NCBI RefSeq assembly: GCF_014897675.1
Contig: NZ_JABUXU010000001.1
Coordinates: 372,001-436,000 of the forward strand
Direction of reading: 5' to 3'
DNA from: Advenella sp. FME57
Lineage (GTDB): Bacteria > Pseudomonadota > Gammaproteobacteria > Burkholderiales > Burkholderiaceae_B
Length of the DNA stretch: 64,000 nucleotides
Shown: positions 18,690-26,802 of the stretch, piece after piece
How the letters are laid out: each line of letters opens with the position of its first letter
Numbering within the stretch: position 1 is the first letter of the stretch
Notes under the pieces: generated by a model
Databases searched by the model: none
Told to the model about the DNA's origin: nothing
Seen by the model: the letters and a program-made list of their open reading frames with translations, nothing else
Translations under genes and position numbers: made by a program

Positions 18690-19886
18690 ATGAATGCCTG
18701 GCAGCATTTCAAAAACGACTTTTCCACATCGGCGTCCATAGCAGGACTGATTACCGTCCTGGTTTCCCTGACAGGACCGGTAGCCATTATTATTCAGGCG
18801 GCCAAGGCTGGCGGGCTCAGCCAGATGCAACTTACAAGCTGGATCTGGGCCATGTCCATCACTAGCGGCGTATGCGGTCTCTGGCTCAGTATCCGCTACC
18901 GCACGCCTATAGTCTGCGCTTTTTCCACCGGTGGCGCGGCGCTGCTTATTGACGCGCTTCCTCAATATTCCTACGACGATATTATTGGTGCGTATATATT
19001 TGCCGCACTGCTGGTTGTGTTGCTGGGCGTCAGCGGCCTGTTCTCCCGCCTGATGCAGCATGTGCCCCGCAGTATCGTTTCGGGCATGCTGGCCGGCATA
19101 CTGTTTGCATTCGGCGCCCACCTGTTTGTATCTCTGCAACAGGCCCCGGCGCTGGTACTGCCGATCATTCTGGCCTACCTGGTCATCAAGCGCGCCATAC
19201 CCCGCTATGCAGTGCTGGCGGCCCTACTCACCGGTATCGCGGTATGCGTCGCGCTGGGTCAGCTCAATACGCAGGTGCTCAGTTTCAGCCTGGTTATCCC
19301 TGAGTTTACGACGCCCGGCCTGTCGATACCGGCGCTTGTGGGGGTCGGCATTCCACTGGCCTTTGTGGCACTGGCCTCGCAATACGCGCCGGGTGTTGCC
19401 GTGCTACAGTCCAGCGGGTATCACCATACGCCGATCTCCCCGCTCATTACCACTACCGGTATTTCGACCGTTCTGTTTGCGCCTTTCGGCCTGCACGGCA
19501 CCACGCTGGCCGCAATCACAGCCGCAATATGTACCGGCCCGGAATGCCACCCCGATCCGCAACGACGTTATGTTGCAGGCATCGTGTGCGGTGCATTCTA
19601 TATATTTTTCGGTTTGTTTGCGACCGTGGTAACCACGCTGTTCATTGCCATACCGGAAACATTTGTTGCTTCTCTGGCCGGCCTGGCTTTGCTGGGCGCC
19701 CTCTGCTCGGGACTGGCCGGCGCCATGGCCGAGGAATCAGAACGCGAGGCCGGCGTCATCACGTTTCTGATGACCGCATCCGGCGTCTCGTTCTTTGGTG
19801 TAGGGTCCGCATTCTGGGGCCTGATTGCCGGTGTGGCCGCGTATGCCATTCTGGTGTGGCGGCGTAAACCGCACAAAGCAACATAA
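18690..19886 (+). CDS. benE: BenE-family benzoate/proton symporter
   Basis: A 398-residue inner-membrane transporter with about 12 hydrophobic segments. The BenE family is shown by the N-terminal FSTSASIAGLITVLVSLTGP, the middle IPLAFVALASQYAPGVAVL segment and the HGTTLAAITAAICTGPECHPDPQRRY block typical of benzoate:H+ symporters. It follows lexA by 18 bases with no visible promoter or terminator between, so it may respond to LexA control passively. No benzoate catabolic genes lie nearby, so the substrate may be another aromatic or carboxylic acid. Confidence 0.88.
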   Translation: MNAWQHFKNDFSTSASIAGLITVLVSLTGPVAIIIQAAKAGGLSQMQLTSWIWAMSITSGVCGLWLSIRYRTPIVCAFSTGGAALLIDALPQYSYDDIIGAYIFAALLVVLLGVSGLFSRLMQHVPRSIVSGMLAGILFAFGAHLFVSLQQAPALVLPIILAYLVIKRAIPRYAVLAALLTGIAVCVALGQLNTQVLSFSLVIPEFTTPGLSIPALVGVGIPLAFVALASQYAPGVAVLQSSGYHHTPISPLITTTGISTVLFAPFGLHGTTLAAITAAICTGPECHPDPQRRYVAGIVCGAFYIFFGLFATVVTTLFIAIPETFVASLAGLALLGALCSGLAGAMAEESEREAGVITFLMTASGVSFFGVGSAFWGLIAGVAAYAILVWRRKPHKAT

Positions 19887-19925
19887 CGTGACCGGCTTAT
19901 AAGCCTGGTAATGACTACTCTTTCA

Positions 19926-20519
19926 TTACATCAATTGGGCACGGCACTGGTTATATTGGGCCGTATAACGGGCCGCCCGCTCCCTGACAATTTGAGCGGT
20001 GCGCATGAGCCAGGCTTTGGCCTGATAGCTTTTGTTGCGATAGCCACTCCAGCCTTCGTGATAATTCAGATACTGGCCGTAGGCATCCCATTTGGATGTG
20101 CCGTTAAGCACCTGTGCCTTGGACATATACCAACCCATGAAATCCAGTGCATCCGCAAAGTCATCGCGACTGGCACTCTGGCCGGTATCGCGCTCGTAAT
20201 CACCCCATACTTCGTCTTTGGCCTGGGCATAGCCATAAGCTGAACTGACCCGCCCCCAGGGAATAAACCATAGCAAATAGTTTTTGGGAGGCTTGGCATC
20301 GTGCCGATACGACGATTCCTGATACATCATGGCAAAGGGTACCGGGATCGGCACGCCCCATTTTTTCTGCATATCCAGCGCTGCAGTGTGCCACCGCGGT
20401 TTCTCCTGAAATATTGCGCACAGATCTTCCGCATTTTTCGGCGGCGTTGTAGAGCAACCAGCCAGTGTCGCAGCACCGGCCAGCATGCCAATTGTAAATA
20501 TTGTTTTCAATTGCAGCAT
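19926..20519 (-). CDS. SLT-domain lipoprotein (putative lytic transglycosylase)
   Basis: A 197-residue lipoprotein. The signal ends in a lipobox (ATLAGC, Cys near residue 22), placing it in the inner or outer membrane facing the periplasm. The domain carries a lytic-transglycosylase-like catalytic region with FAMMYQESSYRHDAKPPK (candidate catalytic Glu near residue 68), then SAYGYAQAKDEVWGDYE and LNYHEGWSGYRN, as in soluble-transglycosylase-fold proteins that cleave peptidoglycan glycan strands. Gene ends convergent with benE. Activity is inferred from the family. Confidence 0.82.
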   Translation of the reverse strand: MLQLKTIFTIGMLAGAATLAGCSTTPPKNAEDLCAIFQEKPRWHTAALDMQKKWGVPIPVPFAMMYQESSYRHDAKPPKNYLLWFIPWGRVSSAYGYAQAKDEVWGDYERDTGQSASRDDFADALDFMGWYMSKAQVLNGTSKWDAYGQYLNYHEGWSGYRNKSYQAKAWLMRTAQIVRERAARYTAQYNQCRAQLM

Positions 20520-20629
20520 GGGTTAATTACCTTAATCGCCTATTTGCAAATATTGTAAAGAATATGGTCTTGAATTTGAAAAAAATCATCTAGAATGGGC
20601 ATCATCCTAATTTAGGGTTAAGCACCATT

Positions 20630-21745
20630 ATGGCTTATTTGAACCGCTCCGGTATTTACTTCAATACCTTTATCATCATTCTGATTGCGGTCTCGCTCGC
20701 ATTCCTGCGAATGCTCGTACCCTTTTACGGCGCAATTTTCTGGGCAATTGTCCTGGCAGTGCTGTTCCGTCCACTGCAACTGTGGATACTAGAGCGCATG
20801 CCCGGCAGGAACACCAGTGTATCGATTATCACACTTATTATCTGCCTGCTGATTGCCATCATTCCGCTTATCCTGATTTCCATCTCGCTGATCAACGAAT
20901 CGCTGTTGTTCTATCAGCGTATTGAATCCGGGCAATTCAATATCGCCGAATACATCCGACAGGTGTCAGATGCGCTGCCCGCATCGGTCCGCGATTTTCT
21001 GGCCAGGTTCGAGATTTACAACCTGTCTTCGCTTTATGCCAAAATTTCATCTGGCATGATGCAGGGCAGTAAGTATCTGGCCACACAGGCGCTCAATATT
21101 GGCCAGAACTTCTTTGCGTTTCTGGTTGAATTCTGCATTATGCTGTATTTGCTGTTTTTCCTGCTCAAGGATGGACCGGCGCTCACACACCGTATCAAAA
21201 ACCTGATTCCATTGACCGACGACCACAAACAGTTTCTGTTCCAGAAATTCAATACAGTGGTGCGGGCAACGGTCAAGGGTAATGTGGTCATCGCCGCGGT
21301 GCAGGGCGTACTCGGCGGCGTGATTTTCTGGATTCTGGGAATTCAGGGCGCCTTGCTATGGGGCGTGATCATGGGTTTCCTGTCTCTGCTGCCCGCCGTG
21401 GGCGCCGCCATTGTATGGCTGCCGGTTGCCGTGTATTTTTTGATTACCGGTCATCTGTGGAATGGCATTGTCCTGGTTCTGTTCGGCTTCCTGGTCATTG
21501 GCCTGTCGGATAATATTCTTCGCCCGTTGCTTGTGGGCAAAGACACGAAAATGCCAGACTATCTGGTTCTTATTTCTACGCTCGGAGGCCTTTCCCTGTT
21601 TGGTCTGACGGGCTTTGTGATTGGCCCGCTGATTGCCGCCATGTTCATCGCCATCTGGGATTTGTTCCCGGCGGCGATCAATCTGAATGATCAAAACAAG
21701 GCAGTGCCGGTGACGCATCGCCGCCCACCGCCCCCTGCCAAATAG
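20630..21745 (+). CDS. AI-2E family (PerM/YdiK-type) permease
   Basis: A 371-residue polytopic membrane protein of the AI-2E/PerM family. N-terminal membrane segments (residues about 10-45 and 60-90) are followed by an amphipathic cytoplasmic region, then a C-terminal bundle with the family signature GVLGGVIFWILGIQGALLWG and the block SDNILRPLLVGKDTKMPD. Relatives have been proposed as exporters of autoinducer-2 or as Na+/H+ antiporters; which applies here is unknown. It has its own intergenic promoter region and a terminator-like hairpin after it. Confidence 0.9.
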   Translation: MAYLNRSGIYFNTFIIILIAVSLAFLRMLVPFYGAIFWAIVLAVLFRPLQLWILERMPGRNTSVSIITLIICLLIAIIPLILISISLINESLLFYQRIESGQFNIAEYIRQVSDALPASVRDFLARFEIYNLSSLYAKISSGMMQGSKYLATQALNIGQNFFAFLVEFCIMLYLLFFLLKDGPALTHRIKNLIPLTDDHKQFLFQKFNTVVRATVKGNVVIAAVQGVLGGVIFWILGIQGALLWGVIMGFLSLLPAVGAAIVWLPVAVYFLITGHLWNGIVLVLFGFLVIGLSDNILRPLLVGKDTKMPDYLVLISTLGGLSLFGLTGFVIGPLIAAMFIAIWDLFPAAINLNDQNKAVPVTHRRPPPPAK

Positions 21746-21785
21746 CCGGAATCTTTTTATAACATACTGTTTTTATTAGTAAATT

Positions 21786-21822
21786 AATGCCGCAGCTGAA
21801 ATTTGGGTTGCGGCATTCTTTG
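21786..21822 (+). terminator. hairpin after the AI-2E permease
   Basis: AATGCCGCA/TGCGGCATT forms a 9-bp perfect stem followed by CTTTGTCT; the T tract is weak. It overlaps the promoter of the next gene (TATAAT at 21827-21832). Confidence 0.6.
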
Positions 21823-21868
21823 TCTGTATAATGGATTTTCCAACTCACAACAGACGGAGGTCCTCGGT

Positions 21869-22087
21869 ATGTTCCCTGAATATCGTGATTTAATATCCCG
21901 GCTCAAAGAAGAAGACGCCAATTTCAAGCGCCTTTTCAAAAAACATAATGATCTGGACCAGGAATTGCAGAGCCTTGAAACACAGGATTTCAGTGAAAAA
22001 CATACTGAAATCGAGAAGAAGAAAAAAGAAAAACTGCAACTTAAAGATCAGCTTTACAGCATGTTGAAGGAAAGAGCGACTACCTGA
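21869..22087 (+). CDS. DUF465 (YdcH-like) small coiled-coil protein
   Basis: A 72-residue protein of the DUF465/YdcH family: MFPEYRDLISRLKEEDANF, the FxRLFKKHNDLDQEL helix, then a Lys/Glu-rich second helix (EKKKKEKLQLKDQLYSML) that would form an antiparallel coiled coil. The Shine-Dalgarno GGAGG sits at good spacing before the ATG at 21869; the frame open further upstream crosses the promoter and is not coding. Its cellular role is unknown. Short highly expressed relatives are common in proteobacteria. Confidence 0.9.
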   Translation: MFPEYRDLISRLKEEDANFKRLFKKHNDLDQELQSLETQDFSEKHTEIEKKKKEKLQLKDQLYSMLKERATT

Positions 22088-22227
22088 TCCGCGATATCAC
22101 GAAACGGGGTGCAATGCCCCGTATTTCGACCAAGTTTATCGTCACCCTGCTGGCTGAAATGCCTTCAAACTACTTTTGCTCAACAGCCCTATTTTTAGAA
22201 CGCCTGTTTCCGACTCGCATGATCGCG

Positions 22228-22258
22228 CAGCCTTTGCTTATTATGCAAGGGCTTTTTA
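22228..22258 (+). terminator. rho-independent terminator
   Basis: GCCTTTGC ttattat GCAAGGGC followed by TTTTTAT. It lies 140 bases after the DUF465 stop; the space between holds another hairpin (ACGGGG/CCCCGT) but no gene. Confidence 0.75.
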
Positions 22259-22556
22259 TATTCCGGACCACACTGTCCGCAATGCAATCTCTGCCTGAAA
22301 GGCACCCGCACCAATATGAGATCTGTGCCTCGGTTTATAGGACAGAGCCGACCGTTTGAATATCCTGGCGCAATGCGATTGGGATGGTGCGATCAATTTT
22401 GTGTTAATTGTGAGATGCGTGCCCGTCTCCCGCTTATGGGATAGAGCCAAAGAATACCGACTTTAGACAATGAACATTGTCTGGAAAACTACTGGAAATA
22501 ACTGGCTTATATTTGCGACTGCTTTAAATAACAATCACAAAAAAAATAAAAACCAG
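22259..22556. other. gene-free interval
   Basis: About 300 bases between a terminator and tRNA-Leu. No ORF with a plausible start and composition, no clear promoter. The end next to the tRNA is T-rich on the minus strand and may serve as its terminator tract. Confidence 0.5.
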
Positions 22557-22641
22557 TGGTGCCCAAGGGGGGACTCGAACCCCCACACCCGAAGGCACAT
22601 GGACCTGAACCATGCGCGTCTACCAATTCCGCCACCTGGGC
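22557..22641 (-). tRNA. tRNA-Leu (anticodon CAG)
   Basis: An 85-nt tRNA on the minus strand: acceptor GCCCAGG pairs with CTTGGGC, then the D arm (GGCGGAATTGGTAGACGC, typical of leucine tRNAs) and the anticodon loop TTCAGGT reading CTG codons. The long class II variable arm (TGCCTTCGGGTGT) and the T arm GGGGGTTCGAGTCCCCC follow, and the CCA is encoded at 22559-22557. Confidence 0.97.
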
Positions 22642-22684
22642 AAAACAGAAAACTGTTGTTTACTGTCGAAGAGCTAAGACAAGG

Positions 22685-22721
22685 ATTATATATACTCCTA
22701 AAAAAAAACGCCAGTAGGCGT
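22685..22721 (-). promoter_or_regulatory. terminator of an unknown upstream transcript and tRNA-Leu promoter
   Basis: On the minus strand ACGCC tact GGCGT (22721-22708) followed by nine T forms an intrinsic terminator. A TATAAT (22690-22685) follows directly, placing a start of transcription about 35 bases before the tRNA. The gene that the terminator serves is not apparent. Confidence 0.65.
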
Positions 22722-23007
22722 GCCCGTTTTCTTCAAAAAACCAGCGAGAAGTGGCTGATTGTTGTAAAAACACTTCAGACTTGCCGCCAGGCTTGCCAGG
22801 ATGTACCTCAGAACAGCACTGATTTCACGCTCCGGCTCCAAGTTCAGGCTCGCGCCAACCTTCACTTTCGCATACAAGGCCATAGCGCGCGCATGGCCCT
22901 GAAAGCGATGCCATATGACATATAATCTGTGCTGACGCGCAGATGCCCGCTGACAGCACACGCCCTGCCCCCTTATTCATTGCTTATTACTTTTTTCTTT
23001 TACCAAC
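22722..23007. other. gene-free interval with hairpin
   Basis: No convincing coding sequence. A GTGCTG/CAGCAC stem (about 22930-22963) and an orphan minus-strand terminator at its left end hint at a small minus-strand transcript. It also must contain the promoter of the downstream Bug gene, which has no obvious Shine-Dalgarno. Confidence 0.4.
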
Positions 23008-23997
23008 ATGACAACCCTTTCCTACGCTTCACGGTTCCTGCAACGGTTCCTCGCTGTTGCCATCAGCACCACAATCATTCCCCTGGCTGCCGCTGGTGAG
23101 TTTCCCGAAAAGGCCATCCGGCTGTCGGTGGGCTACCCTGCCGGTGGCCTGAGTGATGTCGTTGCGCGCAAGCTGGCTGAGAAAGTTGCCGATACGCTCA
23201 AGGTGCCGGTCATTGTGGAGAACCGCCCTGGCGCCGGCGGCACAATCAATATCGCCGAAGTGTCCCGTGCCAAGCCCGATGGCTACACACTGGCCTTTTC
23301 GGCCACCAGCCCGCTGACATTGACGCCATATTTCTCCAAAGTCAATTACGACCCGGAGAAAGCGGTCACCCCGGTGATCGGCATTATGTATTCCCCTGTC
23401 GTTCTGTTGGGGACACAAACACTCCAGACCAGCGATTTCAACGGCTTCATTTCGGCCGCAAAACAGGCGCCAGGCAAGCTGCGCTGGGCTACATCAGGAA
23501 TGGGCACAATCGGGCATATCATGTTCGGCCAGATCTCTCACGATGCTGGGCTGGACATGACCCTGATTCCCTATAAAGGCGGCAGCCAGCAAATGAACGA
23601 TGCGCTGGGCGGGCAATTTGAAGTTTTCTCCACCAATGTCTCCGCTACCCTGATAGAAAATATCAAGGCAGGCAAACTGCATGCGCTGGCGATTGGCGCC
23701 GAGCAACGAATCGAGGGCCTGCCCGGGACACCCACGTTCAACGAACTGGGACAGCCCAAGGCAAATCTGAAATCCAATTTTGGTATCGTCGCGCCGGCCG
23801 GCACGCCAACCCCGGTGATCGAAAAACTGAACAAGGCGTTTGATGCGGCCTTGCACGATCGTGATATTGCAGATAGTCTGCGGCAATCGGGCAATATCCC
23901 CAACGGCGGTAGCGCTGAAGTCTTTCAGCGGATTATTGATGAAGAGTCGCGTAATAATCGGGCGATCATCAAGCAGGCCGGATTGGCGGCCAAATGA
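23008..23997 (+). CDS. Bug-family (TctC) tripartite-type periplasmic binding protein
   Basis: A 329-residue periplasmic receptor with a signal peptide ending near VAISTTIIPLAAAGEF. Bug features are present: the VGYPAGGLSDVVARKLAEKV segment, NRPGAGGTINIAEVSRAKPDGYT (the aspartate/carboxylate-binding loop region near residue 75) and the second-lobe block PYKGGSQQMNDALGGQ. Bug proteins bind small carboxylates such as citrate, and are strongly expanded in Bordetella-like bacteria. No TctA/TctB permease lies beside it, so it is an orphan receptor; ligand unknown. Confidence 0.92.
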   Translation: MTTLSYASRFLQRFLAVAISTTIIPLAAAGEFPEKAIRLSVGYPAGGLSDVVARKLAEKVADTLKVPVIVENRPGAGGTINIAEVSRAKPDGYTLAFSATSPLTLTPYFSKVNYDPEKAVTPVIGIMYSPVVLLGTQTLQTSDFNGFISAAKQAPGKLRWATSGMGTIGHIMFGQISHDAGLDMTLIPYKGGSQQMNDALGGQFEVFSTNVSATLIENIKAGKLHALAIGAEQRIEGLPGTPTFNELGQPKANLKSNFGIVAPAGTPTPVIEKLNKAFDAALHDRDIADSLRQSGNIPNGGSAEVFQRIIDEESRNNRAIIKQAGLAAK

Positions 23998-24078
23998 TCC
24001 GCAGATATAAACCCCGCATATAACCCGGCGCATATAAGCGGACGAAATAACCGGTACATATCAACCGGCAAAGATCGT
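23998..24078. repeat. degenerate short tandem repeat after the Bug gene
   Basis: Five successive units of 12-15 bases of the form CCG-CATATAACC (CCGCAGATATAAACC, CCGCATATAACC, CGGCGCATATAAGC, GGACGAAATAACC, GGTACATATCAACC) start right after the stop codon. Confidence 0.55.
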
Positions 24079-24158
24079 CCGATTTGCCGTCCGCCCTGAT
24101 TCATACGCCGCGCCCGATGTACTGGTGGCGCGGCTAAGTTTTGCCGCGTTTTACCGCA

Positions 24159-24788
24159 TTACTTGCCCGCCTGGTGAACAAGGGACAGCAGGCCAGCTGC
24201 CAGAGTAAACAGGCCGGCAAATCCACGATTGAGGATCTTTTGCTGTTTGGCCGAATGCATCAACCGCAAGATCCGCGCAGCCAGCCAGGTATATGCGCCC
24301 ATGACAATGACGTCCACCACTGTCATGGTGATGCCCATCACAAGGTATTGCTGAGCTAGCGGCGCGCGCGGGTCAATAAACTGTGGCAGCACGGCAAGCA
24401 GGAACACCATTGCCTTGGGATTACTCATATTGACCAGAAAGCCGCGCAATACCAATCGGTGCACCGGCACATCCGGCGCCCGGGCATCCAGCTGGATCAC
24501 GCGCACCGGCGCCCGCCACTGTTGCCAGGCCAGATAAAGCAAATAAAAAACCCCAAACCACTTGATTAGCGCAAAGGCCCAACTGGTGGTGGTAAGCAAT
24601 ACGCCCACCCCGGCGGCAACAATCGAGATTTGCGCCGCCAGCGCCAGTTGCAGGCCCAGAATATTCCAGAGCCCAAGGCGCACGCCATGATTGACGCCGG
24701 CAGACATGGAAGCGATCGCGCCCGCGCCGGGCGAGATGCTGATAATCCAGCATGCCAGGAAAAACGCTGACCACAATTGCCATGACAT
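24159..24788 (-). CDS. LysE/RhtB-family amino-acid exporter
   Basis: A 209-residue inner-membrane protein with about six hydrophobic segments. The LysE/RhtB signature is at the N terminus (ISPGAGAIASMSAGVNHGVRLGLWNILGLQ, residues about 18-47), followed by YLLYLAWQQWRAP and FLVNMSNPKAMVFLLAVLPQF near residue 120. The family exports amino acids or related small molecules (lysine, homoserine, threonine). AAGGA precedes the ATG at 24788. Substrate cannot be set from sequence. Confidence 0.92.
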   Translation of the reverse strand: MSWQLWSAFFLACWIISISPGAGAIASMSAGVNHGVRLGLWNILGLQLALAAQISIVAAGVGVLLTTTSWAFALIKWFGVFYLLYLAWQQWRAPVRVIQLDARAPDVPVHRLVLRGFLVNMSNPKAMVFLLAVLPQFIDPRAPLAQQYLVMGITMTVVDVIVMGAYTWLAARILRLMHSAKQQKILNRGFAGLFTLAAGLLSLVHQAGK

Positions 24789-25388
24789 AATTAAAATCCT
24801 TCAAAAAGGCGAAACATACAGACGGTCACAGGCGCACAGCCACGTCGGCCCTTGGCCAGCGGGCGCTGCAATGACAGCAACTGAAAATTTGAAAAAACGA
24901 AAACGTGACAAGACTGGCTGCCCAACGGCAAGGGCGGCAAAAGCACGGGAAACGGCCGCGACCCAAGTCAATTGCGCAGATGCAGCAAGCGGCCATGAAC
25001 TGCTAGCGCCGACCAGAACAATATTATAAATCAATCTGCTGTTTTTATTCCGGGCTTATTTTGGGCGTCTCAGATCGACGGCACCAGCGCGCTTTTAACA
25101 ACCATCGGAAACATGCCATATTTTGACCGCCATGATACCGCTTTCTGACTGCCATGGCCGCAATCGCCTCGGCGTATTTCATCTGCTGCAGGACCGCTTT
25201 TCATCCTCGCCGACCCGGCTCTACGCCCGTGCTCGTCGCAATCTTGCCGATGGTTGTGAGCCAGGCGCAAAGAGACGCAAACACACAAGAAAAAAAACCA
25301 TGATCAATGTCACATTGTTTATCAAAATAGCGGTAACTAAATTACACTTAGGGATACATCAAAAAATCAGGCATTATCAGGAGATATC
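24789..25388. promoter_or_regulatory. long intergenic region with promoter for the Liv-type operon
   Basis: About 600 bases between divergent genes without a convincing ORF. A candidate promoter TTGTTT (25315-25320), 17 bases, TAAATT (25338-25343) lies 45 bases before the binding-protein gene. The stretch 24890-25300 is GC-rich and looks like decayed coding sequence, but I cannot identify it. Confidence 0.5.
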
Positions 25389-26609
25389 ATGCGAAAAGGC
25401 GCCCCGAAAGGCTTGTTGGCTATCATCACGAGTGTAATGACGTGTCTGGTTATGACGCCCGCCGTCCATGCGCAACCGGCCGATGAAATACGTATCGGCG
25501 AAATCAATAGCTACAAGATTTTTCCTGCTTTTCTGGAACCCTATAAAAACGGCATGGTATTGGCGGCGGAACAAGCCAATCAGGACGGTGGCATCAATGG
25601 CCGCAAGTTGAGAATCATTATCCGCGACGATGCCGGCAACCAGGGTAATGCCATCAAGGAAGCCCAGGCGCTCGTCAGCCGGGACAAGGTGCACGCGCTG
25701 ACCGGTGGCTTTTTATCCAACATCGGACTGGCGCTGGCTGATTTTGCGGCACACCGAAAGGTGTTTTATCTGGCCAGCGAGCCACTGACTGACAAACTGG
25801 TCTGGGCTGACGGCAACGACTATACCTATCGCCTTCGCGCTTCTACCTATATGCAGGTAGCCATGCTGGTGCCTGAAGCGGCCAAGCTCAATAAAAAACG
25901 TTGGGCGATCGTATATCCCAATTACGAGTATGGCCAGTCTGCTGCCGAGACCTTCAAAACCCTGTTGAAGCAGGCGCAACCAGATGTGCAATTCGTGGCA
26001 GAGCAGGCTACCCCACTCAATAAGGTCGATGCCGGCAATGTTATCCAGGCGCTGGGCGAAGCCAAACCGGATGCCATTTTCAATGTACTGTTCGGCCCTG
26101 ATGTCACCAAATTTGTCCGCGCTGGCACCACCCGCAAATTCTTTGAGAACATGCCGGTCGTCAGCCTGTTGACCGGGGAACCCGAATATCTGGACACCCT
26201 GGGAGCCGATACGCCAAAAGACTGGATCGTTACCGGTTATCCATGGCAATTTATCGACACGCCCGAGCACAAGGCCTTTCTTGATGCTTATCAGAAACGA
26301 TTCAACGACTATCCGCGGCTCGGTTCCATCGTCGGTTATATGGCCATCAAGTCACTTGCAGAAGGATTTCGCAAGGCAGGTACGACCGATACAGAGGCAA
26401 TCCGCAAGGCATTCTCCGGTCTTGAAGTCATCTCGCCGTTCGGCCCGATCTCCTATCGCGCGCAGGATCACCAATCGACCCTGGGCGCATATATCGGCAA
26501 GCTGGACGTCAAGGACGGTCGCGGCATCATGACAGATATTCGCTATATCGATGGCGCCACTGTCCAGCCCGATGATGCGCAAGTTGCCAAAATGCGCCCT
26601 GCCAGGTAG
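25389..26609 (+). CDS. branched-chain-amino-acid-type ABC substrate-binding protein
   Basis: A 406-residue periplasmic binding protein (type I fold, LivK/AmiC/UrtA group) with a signal peptide cleaved near PAVHAQPA. The N-lobe has IRIGEINSYKIFPAFLEPYKNG and the EQANQDGGINGRKLRIIIRDDAG block; the hinge segments include WAIVYPNYEYGQSAAETFK. It lies upstream of a fused permease and two ATPases, so it is the receptor of this importer. An AGGAG Shine-Dalgarno precedes the ATG. Ligands in this group include branched-chain amino acids, amides, urea and aromatic acids; not distinguishable here. Confidence 0.92.
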   Translation: MRKGAPKGLLAIITSVMTCLVMTPAVHAQPADEIRIGEINSYKIFPAFLEPYKNGMVLAAEQANQDGGINGRKLRIIIRDDAGNQGNAIKEAQALVSRDKVHALTGGFLSNIGLALADFAAHRKVFYLASEPLTDKLVWADGNDYTYRLRASTYMQVAMLVPEAAKLNKKRWAIVYPNYEYGQSAAETFKTLLKQAQPDVQFVAEQATPLNKVDAGNVIQALGEAKPDAIFNVLFGPDVTKFVRAGTTRKFFENMPVVSLLTGEPEYLDTLGADTPKDWIVTGYPWQFIDTPEHKAFLDAYQKRFNDYPRLGSIVGYMAIKSLAEGFRKAGTTDTEAIRKAFSGLEVISPFGPISYRAQDHQSTLGAYIGKLDVKDGRGIMTDIRYIDGATVQPDDAQVAKMRPAR

Positions 26610-26802
26610 CGGTGCAGCACGCAATGACTCCACCAGCCATAGACCGTACCCGGCACAGCCACATGGCCCGACAGCTACGCCGCCACAGGCTTGAACATTC
26701 CTCTGAAGCCGGCGCCTTGCCTTGCGCAGCTGCAAACGGCCAGGGGAACCCGGGAATGTGCCTGCGCCTGGCAGGCGACGTGCCCTGTGGTCAGGACTAC
26801 CC

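Noticed and set aside
22698-22961. 87-residue minus-strand ORF beside tRNA-Leu
   Set aside because: It runs through the terminator stem, has no Shine-Dalgarno and shows no recognisable protein features.
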